In this document: positions 22,493 through 34,710 of the stretch, in pieces
Layout: each line of letters starts with the position of its first letter
How positions within the stretch are numbered: position 1 is the stretch's first letter
Assembly (NCBI GenBank): GCA_905250125.1
Contig: CAJNOL010000727.1
Coordinates: 1 to 64,000, forward strand
Direction: 5' to 3'
Origin: Rotaria sordida
Taxonomy: Eukaryota; Rotifera; Eurotatoria; Philodinida; Philodinidae
Length of the DNA: 64,000 bases
The notes under the pieces: model-generated
What the model saw: only the letters and a program-made list of their open reading frames with translations
The model's database searches: none
What the model was told of the DNA's origin: nothing
Position numbers and translations under genes: made by a program

Positions 22493-23305
22493 GATCATAG
22501 AATAGTTACATAAGAATGTATTATCAAGCCAGAAAAACAATATTTGATGTTCGCAATTTTTGCTTGTTAGAATCGAATTCAACACATCAAGACTTTCGAT
22601 TATTCACGAACAGTTACTATTTCAAAATGAATTATTAATCTGTCCAAAATCTCTGCCGGAATCCTAGCGTGACTATGAGTATGGAAATTGGTGAAGAAAG
22701 CACTCACACTGATACTATAAAATGAGCTGATTACATAATAGTTCCGTATTTTCCACGAAAATAGTTCTGTCGGACTAATAAAATGATCTTCGAGTATTGA
22801 TATGAACATGATCGCATGGTACAACACCAAAAGCACGTATTGTATGGTACTCGAGGGTATGGATGTAGATGAAAGCAACATACATCCACACATCACACCC
22901 ACATCCTACTTGTAGGGAAGATACTGAGCTATTGAATCTGCTGATAAGCAGTGCTCCACACTGCAACGTAGCTGAAAAGCGAGGATATTCTTCCTTCTTG
23001 AGGATGTGAGTCTTTGCGAAGAGAAGACGCATACTCACATCCTCGCGAATTGATAGAAGTTGAAAAAAAAAACGTTTTCTTCCGTTAAAACAAGAAGAAT
23101 CACTCGAGATCGAGTAAACACTTCAATGAAGTAGAAGTATTTGAGACTAAAAAAATTTTTGTAAAATTTACTTTTGCACAGAATCTATTTCATCATCACC
23201 TATCTCATATGACACAATGACATTAAAATATTTTAAAGAAATCATCAATCAAAGTATAGAGTCGTTGTTCTTATCGTTGAGAATTAATGTCTGCAATATT
23301 TCTAT
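22493..23305. other. Intergenic with TG-rich hairpins
   Basis: No gene. Two TG/CA-rich imperfect hairpins: 22852-22912 (GGTATGGATGTAGATG ... CACACCCACATCC) and 22998-23045 (GAGGATGTGAGTCTTTGCGA ... ACTCACATCCTC). Both resemble the motif inside the hAT element at 19137-19192, including the shared GCGAAGAGAAGA. Minus-strand frames of 87-100 codons here overlap the hairpins and are not credible genes. Confidence 0.45.
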
Positions 23306-24952
23306 TCATGAATATAACCATGATTTTAAATCTGGTTGCCGAGCAAGACTTTCAATCGTATAGGCACCTGCTTGAATCATTTTCTCATAACCAAATACAT
23401 TGATATTCTGAATTGAATCACATGCCTTGTGATAACATGGATCATGATCGACATTTATCATACCGCATTTGCCTTGTCCAAGAAATTGATCATAGCGATC
23501 ACACTGCTCTTGTGTTTTAATTTCACTGGAACCGGAATAAAGGCCACCAACGGGTATGCCTTGAATTAAAAATGGAGCATAATCACTGCCATAACCGAAT
23601 TCAACAAAATCCCAAGGCAAATTCTGTCGAATAAACCAATCACGAAATACTTCAGAAATTTTGTAACTACCGACAATAGCCAATGGTGTAGTGTCATTTT
23701 CCGCTGTTCGACCATCATAAATACCGAACATGAAATTAGGTGAACCAAGCATGTCAAAATTGAGATATGTCACATAGTCAGTGAGGCGTTCACCAACAAC
23801 GGTCGAATTTTGGGCTTGTGCAACATGAAAATATGAACCAAGAAGTCCAATTTCTTCAGCACCCCACCAACAAAATCGTAAACGATACTTATATTTGGTA
23901 TAAGTCGTTGTTTGAAAGAGACGTGCCACAGCTACAGCCCATGCAAGATTAGCTGCACTACCACTACCTAGAATAAAATCTCTATATCTAATTTTTCTAT
24001 ACAATATTTCAAATTCACCATTGTCATTAATGCCAGGTCCAGAATGCACACTGTCACTATGACTACCAATCACAATTGTCTGAGTAGGATCACCAGTGGG
24101 TGTATCAGCACAAATATTTCCGATTGGAAACGGTTTATCATTCATTAGCGTAATAACGATACGAACACTGGCTTTGTTCGATGGATTTTGAGCTGCATTA
24201 ACAAGCCTTTCTCCGAGACTGAATGAAAGAGAGAATGCTGGTATAGTATTGTTTTGTCCCAATCTCACAATCATTGGTGACATGCGATTGGCCGATGTTC
24301 CATCATTGTATAGGAGGAGAGCTGCTACATTAAACTTCGTAGCAAGCATACTTTGTTCGATAAAACTACATCCGGCCCGTTTAACTAAAGCTACAAGACC
24401 TGAAGCCGGTGGATTTGCTGAAATCCAATCGGCGTCCGAGCAGCCAACATTTGGAATGACAGTTATTGGAATAAAATTAGAAAAGTTAACTGATGTTGAA
24501 TATCGAACTTTGAAGAATTCAGACAGGGAAAGATCTTCTGAATAAGTATGATTCGTAACATTTCCGCCAATTGATGATTGAAGAATAGGATCATGTTTGA
24601 GTGTATGATCTCGTGCATGAAAAAAGCTTTTGATAATTTTAAAATTAGTATTAGCAGATAAATAGTTTGTTAAATAGTCGAGTGTATGATTGAAGCCTGG
24701 TGTGCCAGCAGCACGAGTTCCATTGGCGGCTGTAGCAATACGTTGTAGTTCATTGAGATGTTCCATGGCTTCATCAATTCGAACTGATCCAGCTAATGTA
24801 GAATCGAGAGATCGTTCATTTCGATATCGATCATTGATAAGAACTGATTTCGCTGTAGATGAACGAAAATAAGTAAATTGAAATAGAAATCCTAGTAAAG
24901 CAGCTGCTACAAAATGTTTTTTCATTATTACTTCAATGTCAACGCTAAGCAA
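23306..24952 (-). CDS. Secreted M28-family aminopeptidase with PA domain
   Basis: Zn-dependent exopeptidase of the aminopeptidase Y-like branch, releasing N-terminal residues from peptides outside the cell or in the endo-lysosomal lumen. The frame from 24952 gives 548 codons. A better start is the tenth codon (24925), which places MKKHFVAAALLGFLFQFTYF as a signal peptide. A PA domain follows (PNVGCSDADWISANPPASG ... RAGCSF, about residues 165-270), then the peptidase domain. Metal and catalytic motifs are present: GSHSDSVHSGPGINDNG (His and bridging Asp), WWGAEEIGLLGS (general-base Glu and Zn Glu), LNFDMLGSPN (Asp), CYHKACDS (distal His). A 51-nt segment at 23968-24018 is an in-frame GT-AG intron: removing it turns DNG-EFEILYRKI...-SGSAANLAW into the expected NDNGSGSAANLAW, giving 531 residues (522 from the second Met). 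Several N-glycosylation sequons fit secretion. G+C is visibly higher than in the genes to the right. Confidence 0.92.
   Translation of the reverse strand: MLSVDIEVIMKKHFVAAALLGFLFQFTYFRSSTAKSVLINDRYRNERSLDSTLAGSVRIDEAMEHLNELQRIATAANGTRAAGTPGFNHTLDYLTNYLSANTNFKIIKSFFHARDHTLKHDPILQSSIGGNVTNHTYSEDLSLSEFFKVRYSTSVNFSNFIPITVIPNVGCSDADWISANPPASGLVALVKRAGCSFIEQSMLATKFNVAALLLYNDGTSANRMSPMIVRLGQNNTIPAFSLSFSLGERLVNAAQNPSNKASVRIVITLMNDKPFPIGNICADTPTGDPTQTIVIGSHSDSVHSGPGINDNGEFEILYRKIRYRDFILGSGSAANLAWAVAVARLFQTTTYTKYKYRLRFCWWGAEEIGLLGSYFHVAQAQNSTVVGERLTDYVTYLNFDMLGSPNFMFGIYDGRTAENDTTPLAIVGSYKISEVFRDWFIRQNLPWDFVEFGYGSDYAPFLIQGIPVGGLYSGSSEIKTQEQCDRYDQFLGQGKCGMINVDHDPCYHKACDSIQNINVFGYEKMIQAGAYTIESLARQPDLKSWLYS
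23968..24018 (-). other. In-frame 51-nt intron of the M28 gene
   Basis: On the minus strand it begins GTGAATTTGAAATATTG and ends TTTTATTCTAG. Its length is a multiple of three with no stop, so unspliced RNA would stay open but insert 17 residues within the metal-binding NDNGSG motif, between Gly and the next Ser. The insertion point and standard splice ends make it an intron rather than a coding insert. Confidence 0.85.
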
Positions 24953-26433
24953 TTACATCAACTTAATTTTTTGACGACTAACCTAACATATTTTTTTCAA
25001 AAAAAAACACACATACAGCAATGGCTTATAGTTGATATTTACCATTAAGATTAACAAGAGAGAAAACTATTCTTTTTTGTTTTTTATCATAATAGTTAAA
25101 TATCATATTGACAACAGTAGTCAAAAGGATCATTTCGAAATTGAATGGGAAGAGTGGTCGAGTCTATGGCGGGGATGTTCGTTGAACATATTTACTTGTA
25201 CAGAAGCTACTGTAGAATAATACTATACAGATGCGGATGTACTATAAGGATTTAGAGTGGTAGTTGCTTGTGTTTCTTCTTGACATCATTGTGATAGTTA
25301 TGATGTTTTTCATAGTTTCAAAAGGATAAGGAAAATGATTGTTCCTAATCCTGCTTGTGCTTTGGTATTTCTAAAGACAAAATATATTGTCTTTCAGTTT
25401 AGCATATCATCAATCAAGTTAAATTTTGTGTTTGATCATTTCACGAAGAAGGAAAGACAATAAAAAACATACAATGGATGCGACGAACGTTCGATAATGC
25501 GAAATATATATATTTTTGTCTGTTCTGTTTTGATTTCGAGCCCTTCGCTAGCCATCGGATTTCGAGTAATCGAGCAAAACAAAGATGTCGGAAGAACTGT
25601 TTCGAGCACTCCAGTAGAAACAAGCCAAGCATAAAAGCAGTTTGAAGTGGATTCCTTATATGACATCTGAAACTGACAAAAAAGTCAATTCGTTAGTTAG
25701 ACAGGTGAAAAATGTGTTTTTTACCGATTGAACTTTTTATTTACTAATTTTTGAAAACTGTAAGTAAATGTTAAAATTCAAAGTACTATTAGGAATGATG
25801 AATTTATATTTGACTGTTTATCATAAGTACTCATGCTCTAATCTTCTCCTCCACATTTAATCGGTAGGTTTCGACAACTCGAGACTGAGACATCTATTAA
25901 AAGAATTCGTTTTATTTTGATTCTCTCAGTTAAAATTGTTCGACTGGTCGAAAACATCATGTTTTATTGATCCATCATCGAGCTCTCCACCTATCGGAAA
26001 ATGAGAATTTCAGCATTCTGTTTCAAAGTTCGATGCCAACGACAGCCTCAAATAGATGCGTCGAAATGCCTATCGGATGACCGCTTGAGTGATGTTCTTA
26101 GCGATAAATTCAAAGAATAGACACTAGAGTGACAGACAATATTGAATACAGAGTGTGTTGGTGTGAATGAAAAGGAGACTGTTCTAGATGCTGGAAACAT
26201 CACTGTGCCTTAAGATTACAACAGATTGGAGTCTCCTCTCTCTCTCTCTCTATGAGTGAATGCAGGAATTTTATAATATATTAAAGTTATTTTTATATTC
26301 GCTGACGAGAATGTATATACGTTTCAATTGATTGTCATCATAAGAGTAAAGTTTACAAAAATTTTCTCAACTAGATTATTTATTTTCTTAGTTAAATAGA
26401 ATTACATTCGGAGAAAAAAAAACAAACTTTATG
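24953..26433. other. Intergenic, no gene recognised
   Basis: Sequence between two minus-strand genes. It should contain the M28 promoter on its left and the p62 3' flank on its right. A TCTCTCTCTCTCTCTCT microsatellite lies near 26235. Open frames at 25032-25220 and 25436-25666 have no domain. The A+T content rises clearly from about 25-26 kb onward. Confidence 0.4.
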
Positions 26434-27708
26434 TTATAAAAATGCTTCATTTTTATAATTTTGTTGATTAATAACATCGAGTACTTGCTCGGGATCACCT
26501 TTTTTTGATTTAATCAATTCAGTAAGTACACCATTTGAATCGACAAAACCTATTGATGTCATACGTTCAATACATTCATCAATCTTTTTTTGATCTTGAG
26601 CTTGTTGATCTTCTTCTGGCGAAACAGTTTTTGTTGTTGTCAAATGTTGAAATATTGGAGCAAATATTGTTTGAAATTGTTGAAATAAATTATTTAAAAA
26701 TGGAACAGTTGGTTTAGATTCTGTACTAGTATTAATTGTTGTTCTTGATTCTTCATTTTTCTTTTGAGATTTTAATTCTTCATCAGTTTGTTTATTAACA
26801 GAATAATCACAATTAATACCAAATGATGAAAGAATTTCACCAATATTTTCAAGTAGAATTGTTTCATTAATAGATTTATCAGCTTGTTCACTAGTTTTAA
26901 ATTGATTTAATATTTCATTTAATTTTTCTGTACGTAAATATTCTGGTATATAACTTTCAATTAATTCAAATAATTCTTTCCCTTTAAAATGATTAAGAAA
27001 ATTATTTATATCTCATGGAATATAAAGATTAAAAGATCTATTTTATTGTCGCATAAAATGATACCAGAAACGATGTCCATATTTACATCGATGATGTTGA
27101 AAAACTCGTGTTAATTTCAACATATTATATTCAGAATGAAGATTTTTATTCGAACATGTTTGACAAAGATCATAATCTATACATTCCATACATCTGAAAG
27201 AAAGAAAAAAAAAAGTTTTCACATTAAAAAAGAAAACTAAAATATATGAATTCTTAAAATTTACTTGTAACGATTACCAATAACAGGACCTTGACATCCA
27301 TCACAAATAATACCAATATGAATTGTTGTATTTTGATTTAACTGTTCATTTATTTTAGATTTTGGTTTGATAAAAATTTTGATAAGACCATTGATAGAAT
27401 AATTTTTTAAAGCTGATTGTAATTCATCATTAGATGAAAATGTAATACGATCATTATCTTCATCTATATATTGTAATGTAAATTGATCTTGAAGATAATT
27501 ATTATTTAATTCAGAAATTTTTTTTTCCAATGTTTCATAGATATCTTTATTCGATGAAATATCGAGCTATATATATATTATACATAAACATAAAAATCAA
27601 TGAATAAATAAAACAAAAACTTATAGAAAATCGACGAATTTCAGGTTGTTTTTCAAAAAGATCATTATAATAAACTTTTACAATAATTTGTTGTTGTGTA
27701 GATGACAT
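26434..27708 (-). CDS. SQSTM1: p62/sequestosome-1-like autophagy receptor (PB1-ZZ-UBA)
   Basis: Exons 27708-27621, 27544-27265, 27193-27072 and 27011-26434 join in phase to 355 residues. A PB1 domain begins MSSTQQQIIVKVYYN...EIRRFS and continues with QYIDEDNDRITFSSNDEL, the acidic OPCA motif. The ZZ zinc finger is CDGCQGPVIGNRYK, CMECIDYDLCQTCSNKN, LHSEYNMLKL, with the full Cys set. The segment LLENIGEILSSFGINCDYS matches the conserved vertebrate p62 stretch ahead of the LIR. The C-terminal UBA is IERMTSIGFVDSNGVLTELI, KSKKGDPEQVLDVINQQ. The role is to bind ubiquitylated cargo and polymerise through PB1. Two intron choices are uncertain. Intron 1 could instead end at 27567, but its phase then fits only an AT-AG intron. 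The 60-nt intron 27071-27012 has a weak donor (GTTTCT), and if it is not spliced the frame meets TAA and TGA. A classic DDDWTHL-like LIR is not seen. Human p62 is 440 residues. Confidence 0.85.
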
Positions 27709-29123
27709 AATGCTTGTTGTTATTATTTTTTTCAGTAGGAAGAAATCGAATAATCAGTCCTACTATTTTATCCTTCTTTTATAATGTTCCCATTGATTGC
27801 AATGATTAATCATCAGACAAAACACGCTGTCATACACATTCGTACTAAAAGAATAAACTGAATAGTATAAACTACAATCACTATACCATTACTCATTATC
27901 AAAAAATGTTTATAATGATGACAATGCTTTTTCTAAAAATTAAAATAACATCTATAAAACGAATGTAATGAAAAAATATCATAAAAGAAGAGTATTATTA
28001 ATTTTTTTCTTTTATTGAAAAAATAGAAATAAAAAAAAATTTATAAATTTTTTTCTAATACATTGAGTTTTCTGTTGAAATAAAATGCATATGAATGAGA
28101 CGATTACACGAAGTAGCATAAAATTATTCATTTCCAAAAAAAAAGCAAACAATTCAAATAAGTTATATTTAAGACACACAGATGTATTGTCATTATCGAA
28201 ACTTCTATTTGAGAAAGTCATATCTTCAATTGATCTAATCAAAGATCAACAGAACAATACCAATATGATAATAATGTATTGTAGTATAATTTTACAATAA
28301 ATCGAGAATTCTGGATCTTTTTTTGCTGAATACAGTCACATCATTAGCACTAAAGGCATTACTTGTAAGTGTATTGTTCTGTTTTTTGTTCGTTTATTTT
28401 ATTGTTCTCAAAAAAATAGTGTTATTATCAAAAGATGTTATAGAAAGGATTCTGCTGACGACACACATAATAAAAATACAAGGCCATTTGTTAATAAAAG
28501 GAGAAAAACATTTTAACGTATTTTTTTCCGAGTTAGCTTATCACTGCCATCTTATTTTATTCCATACATTCATTCGCGACAATATTTGCAGAAAAGATCA
28601 TTATCATCACTTTTGAGATACAAAAAACAAAAGAACGTTAAAAGAAAACAAAACAGAAATAACTATTAAAAATGACTACAGAAAGAACATATATAAGAAA
28701 AGTAAATATAACAATGATCTATAATATATTAGAAACATACAAGAACAAAGATGAAATTATAAATATAATTGAAAACATCAGTCTATGATAAAATATTTCT
28801 TGTGATGAATGGAACTAATCATTTTTTGTTCTCGATCTGGATCAGAAAAAAATTTTTGAGTCAAATTGTGCGCGTTAGTAATACATATAAAATACGATAT
28901 GATTTTCTATCAATATCAATAAACTCAAGACATCTTGCACGATTCATATGACCTCTAATAATATCGTCCTTCTTGGAAATTCAATACTGAATTCTATTTT
29001 ACTAATACTTCGTCTATTCTACACGTTTATGTATTCGACAACCCTGTTGTTTACATAAAAAAAGACAAGATCCATTTTACCATGAAAATTGTAGTAGCGA
29101 ATGATGAGCGGAACTAATCACTT

Positions 29124-29221
29124 ATGATTCCGGTCTCGGCCAAATAAAAAAATTGATTCCGATACAGGCTAGACAAAAAAAAATTTGGTATCGATCTCAG
29201 TTTCATCGAGACCGGAATCAT
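29124..29221. repeat. Short inverted repeat, 15-bp perfect arms
   Basis: ATGATTCCGGTCTCG at 29124-29138 and its exact inverse CGAGACCGGAATCAT at 29207-29221 enclose 68 bp that itself contains related GATTCCGATAC/GGTATCGATCTC pieces. A related degenerate copy (GGAACTAATCA...CTCGATCTGGATCA) lies at 28809-28845. Probably a relic of a small palindromic element. Confidence 0.5.
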
Positions 29222-32200
29222 CTTATCATATCGAGATATTCCTCATACTGTTATTTAATTAATTTACTATGTCTATTGTGTAAATCTCTAATTAGATACT
29301 AATGCTATCGTACTCCTTTCTACACACAATATTAATGTCTTTCATTGTAATATTTTTGTATTTTTCAATGAATATTAATTTCTTGTTTAATATCATTCAT
29401 GTATTTCTAAAACACAAAGAATCGAGCTTACTGAATGTAAGAAAATGAAAATCATTGAATATTGTTTTAAATTTTTTTGAATAACAAAATGAAAACAATG
29501 TTTTTGATTTGTGCTTTGGGAATATTCGAATTGTTTAGAATTCTTCGTTTTCTTTTCTTCTCAACTAAAATAGATGTAACTAAAGAAAGAAAAAAAAAGT
29601 GACTTCTTTGCATTTTTGATAAAAACAATCTATTGATTGAGAAACATACTAATTACACTACAGTATATTTATTTAAAAGACAAAATAAATCCTTATAGAA
29701 TAATACTCAACTTTTAGACATCATATCAACTCCTACAAATTCATTTTCCTTTTTTTTCTTAATTAACAATGTTATGGCTTTCCGGATGTTTACATATTCA
29801 AGATGGAACAGTGTTAACTTCTGGAGTGATTCTTCTTCTTCTTCTTTTTTTTCACAGTAGGAGAAAAACATGACATTGAGCGTCTGTCTTTAACAATGTT
29901 GACAACATGAGACTTGTATTACACTTGATTCAATTCACTGACAATCTACATTCTATGGAAATTATTTTTCTACTTACATTATTATTTCAAGTGTATTTCT
30001 TTTGAAACGGTAGGACATTTGACATTCTCAACAAGATAATATCTGAGATATTAGGTACTTACTTCAGTGCATTGTTAACAAATACATAGTTTTCAAGAAA
30101 AAGAAAAAACTTTTTAGATTTTCTGTGGAGAATAGAACAAGTCTTGTTGATAAACGGATCTCGAAGACAACAAAAAAAATTATCTGAATCATTACATTTG
30201 TTTGAACATTAGTCGAGTGATATGAGACATCTTGAACATTTTTGATAGACGTAAAAAATCTATTTTTAGACCTCAATGAAGTTCAATGTCCGTTCCAGAT
30301 TCATTAAAAATAGATCGATTTAATGTAGATTGTTCTTTTCAATTAGAATCAACAGGGAAAAAAACAGACTTCTATGCTAACAATCATCAGAAATCATTAT
30401 AACACATTAAGGATATGAATAATGACTGGAAGTTGTTAAAAAATATCGGAAACTATCAGAAGTCATTAGAAATCATAGTAAATCTTTACTAATAAGATTA
30501 AAAGTTATGTTTTGATTTCTCCCGATTTCCTTTCATTTGTAATCATTTTCCATTGTTTGCGAGTAATAAAAGTCACTAGAAATCAGTTTGTTCTTCCTTG
30601 ATTAGAATCTATAATAATAATAAAAAAAAAAAAAATTTGTAAAGGTAATAATTTTATTCTATCGATAATCACTATGATCATGTCCTATGATCAAAAGTAT
30701 TGTTTGTTTGAAACCTACTAACATGAATAAATTCTAGATATTTTTTATCTCGAATGAGTTATTATTATATCAAAAATTACAACGTCTCAAACAGACAAGA
30801 TTTTACAGCAATGTAGAACAAAAACAGTGAACATATGAATGTGATGAAAATCCTTTTTTGTTTTTGAATGTGAATGCACTTAAAATGTTCTTAGCCAGTA
30901 CAAAACATTCGGAATATTGATTTTTTATCAATGAGAGCGATGGATTAAATAATATTCCCTTACATAACTCACGAAACGTGTCGTGTTGACAATAAAAATA
31001 GGAAGATTTATAAGTGTTTTAACACATAAGCAGCAAAAATGCTTTGTTAACGATGTGAAATCATAGGACAAATCATTCTCATGGGTATCTCCCCTTATTA
31101 TTTATCTTTTTTTTTTGATATAATGCCAACGCGTAAAATGTGCTTACGTTCTTGGCAATTTCACACTAAGTATTCCAAGTCAATATTTTGTGCGTATTTT
31201 ATAAAACATTTGTTTTTTCTCTACCTTTTTGATAAGAATACATGTTTATATCTTATATAAAATATCAAACAATAGATTTTATCTCGGATGAGAAAAAAAA
31301 GCAGATTTAATTCAAGGACATTTAATTATAAAATAGAAGAATGAAAAAGAAAAACAAGGATTATATTCCGTTATTCAACTGTTAATAAAATATATGGTTC
31401 AAGTAAAGAAATTTCTTGTGTTCGATATTTTATCTTCATTTATTGAGTTTTCTATAATAATGACAAAAAACAGTTGTTCTCGGACTTATTTTTCCATTTA
31501 GAATCATGTTCATGTGGAATTTTTCTCATCTGTATAAAGTTATCTAAATACTTTTACTTTGGCGCCGGTAGCGCAGATTAAAAACACCCAAATATACTTT
31601 CAAAAAGTCATTCAATAGAGAATTTTTTTACTCTACAAAACTATTGTATTTATTTTTCAATTAAATTTTTGTTTTCTTATAGCAAAACTTGAAATATTGA
31701 ACACTTAATCGTCCAATTGTAACACTCAAAAAAAAAAAAAATGATGTAATTCAGTTTTTTTTTTTGAAATGGTAAGTAATGCCATAAAATTCTGCATTTT
31801 TTTGATAATATTTGCGAGAATAATTATGAGAGGAAAAAATTCTTGTCTGACAAGATTGCATGATTGTTTCTTTTCTTTTCTTCTTTTTTTTTTGTTATAT
31901 TTAGATAGAATCTAATTGTTTGTAACCTTCAACTTAACAGTCACAATAGTTTATTTAGAATTAAATTCCATATCTGACAACATGAGAATGAGTACTGCAT
32001 ACAATAAGTCCTGCTTTGTAAAGAACATGTCTCCTTGACCTATATAGAAAAAACATCAATAAGTTTTAGTTCTAAACGTTCTTTTTTCTTATGAATGCGG
32101 TTGTGTCAGAAAACTTGAAAAGATCGTAGAAATGAAAAATACAAAATTCTCTATTCATCAATGTTAATAGTATTATTTTTTGGATTGATAGATATCTACA

Positions 32201-34710
32201 GAAAATTGAAAATAGCAATGAGATGATTGAATTGATGTTTATATATTTTAAATTTTGTTTTAACAAAAAGAAAAAAATTTTCTATTGAATGATATTGTGA
32301 AAATATAACAGAATGATCTAAAAGAAAAAAGATATTGTCTAATTTAATCTGCATCACGTGCTATACTCATGTTCAAGATAATCGGCTATGAAGGCGAGAA
32401 AAAAGAAAAGACATTTCAAAGACAATATTCTTGAGCGTGAATTGAAATCTCTTTTCTTTCTTTCTTCATGTTTGTATCTCTTTTTTCTTTTTGTTTATTT
32501 TGCACTTAAGTTAAGCTTCTTGTCAGGCAGAATGAAAAGTTCATAATAAATATGAAATTTTTTTTTTGCACGTTTTCACATATCTTTTTAAATGATTAAA
32601 CATAATTTATTCTGATTATTTTCGCATCATTTTTCTATCTGCATAATACTCTATTTCATCATTTAACATCTTCTGCGTTGTATGTTTTCTACTTTTATTC
32701 TTATGGAACATCTTTTTTCAGATATTGTTTTTGTTTTGATAAATCAATAGAGATTAACGAATAGGATGTATAAATATTTATATAATTGAAAGATATACAT
32801 CCCGGAGCAAAGTCTGTTCCCTCACTTCCATCATTCTTTTTGTATAGAATCTTTTTTTATTCTCAAGTGAATGTTAGTTACAAGAATAGTTCAAGTACTT
32901 TATTATAGTGTAACGTATAATTGATAACAATTGGCTTCAATGAAGAATATATATTTTTCAATACAGTTGAGAAACACTACAAATGAGTTGATTGATAGAA
33001 TGTTTCATGACAAGATTATCTCTTTTTTGTTGTATCTGCTAACGGATTTAGATCATTAAACTCTCTTCATTATCGATTCAAAGCTCTTCCATGGATGCGG
33101 TATAGTTGGTTATACAAATACAGATAAAGCAAAACAGATTGTATTGAATGACATACATTTTTCATTGAAACAGATCGTAATCAATTATAAACCACAGTAT
33201 TTAAGTCATTCTTGTAAAGAGATTCGACTCAAAAAAGAAAACAAGGAAGAAATAGAAATTTTTTTCTTGAGGTGCCATATGCATATAGGTTGACAAATAG
33301 ATAGAAAGTAAACAATGCCGAAAATAAGAGTGACGCATAATAAAAATATGGAAGAAAAATATTGTTATCTATTTTCATTCTGATATTTTATTTATTTGCT
33401 TTGGTGACATTTTATTTGTCAATTAAATTTACACTCATCAACGATTTAATTAAATAAGTGCACAGTGAGATAAATAGTCAGATATTTAATAAAGCAGATG
33501 TTTAGGCTGATATTTAATTAAGTAGATAGCTAGTTCGATAGTACGCTTGACAGATAGTTCATTTCTATTGCAGAGTTAGATGGTAATAGATATTTTGTGA
33601 ATAACCGTAAAACAGTAAGAATTCAACAGTTTATATGAACTTTTTAATATTGCCTATAATCAATAGAAAATTCAGTTGTTTTTCTTATTCAATATGTGGT
33701 GAGTTTTGAGTATGATCTCTATCCTAACGAGAGAAAAATATTTTTTCAATTGTCATATAATATTTCGAAAGATTTCTTATAATTTCAGATTTTGAGGAAA
33801 ATTATGATATACAGTTTGCTGATCTTTCTAATTATAATATTACACTTGGAAATGCATATTTTATCTAGGTCGAATAGTGATTGTCTTGAAAAGTGACCAT
33901 ATATCCCATAAGAAAAGGAAGAGGCTTCATTGTTGACCGCCTAAAAAGATAGAGCAATGTCAACTATAGATAGTGGTGGAAATCTGAAATTAACATTTGT
34001 GAAATAGACGTATGGATAGATAATATTTAAACAGACAAGAATATCTGAAAACATTCTAATCGCAATTTCCATTTGATCGTTTTCATATCCGTTCAAAAAA
34101 GTAAAATTTTTTTTGCAACAATATTTTGACATATTGTGCAGATAAAAATGATCTTTTTAAGCGTCTTCATACGTCTTTAAAGGCAAAAGTAGGTTAATGA
34201 GAAAAGATATAGATCTGTTTATCTATGGATCAATCATTTATACTATATGAATGGCTCAGACGGTAGAGAAAAATCGTAGAAATAGAAAAAAAATGGGAGC
34301 ATGTAAACACGCGAAAAATTTGAACATTCCTCGATACTAATAGAGATTTTCAATTGTAAATCAGAAATACTTAAAAAAAATAAGTGTGAAAGCAGCAAAA
34401 AATCTGTAACGCATAGACTGTCAAAGGTTTTTGGATTGTGTAAGAAATGATCACTATCATGTCGCATGTTTAATGAATATCTTTCGATAATAATTAGGAG
34501 TGAATGCAATGGAAATATTTATGGTAATAAACAAGATAGGAGAAGTTCAACAAATATGATGAGAGCGAAAGAAGAAAAAAGAAAGATGTAGTCAGATAGA
34601 AATCTTGGTCATTCCATGACAACGGATTAGTAAAAGTCCTTGTTGGATTTGGTGACTTATCCTGAACTAGGATAACATATATATGATTTTATATAGCAAT
34701 TTGTAGCTCA

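Noticed and set aside
22600-23038. Minus-strand frames of 87-100 codons downstream of the SLC44-like fragment
   Set aside because: They run through TG-rich hairpins and share no motif with CTL proteins or other families; they do not continue the fragment, which is on the plus strand.
31558-31590. TGGCGCCGGTAGCGCAGAT, resembling a tRNA 5' end or a primer-binding site
   Set aside because: No cloverleaf can be drawn and nothing on either side supports an LTR element; most likely coincidental.
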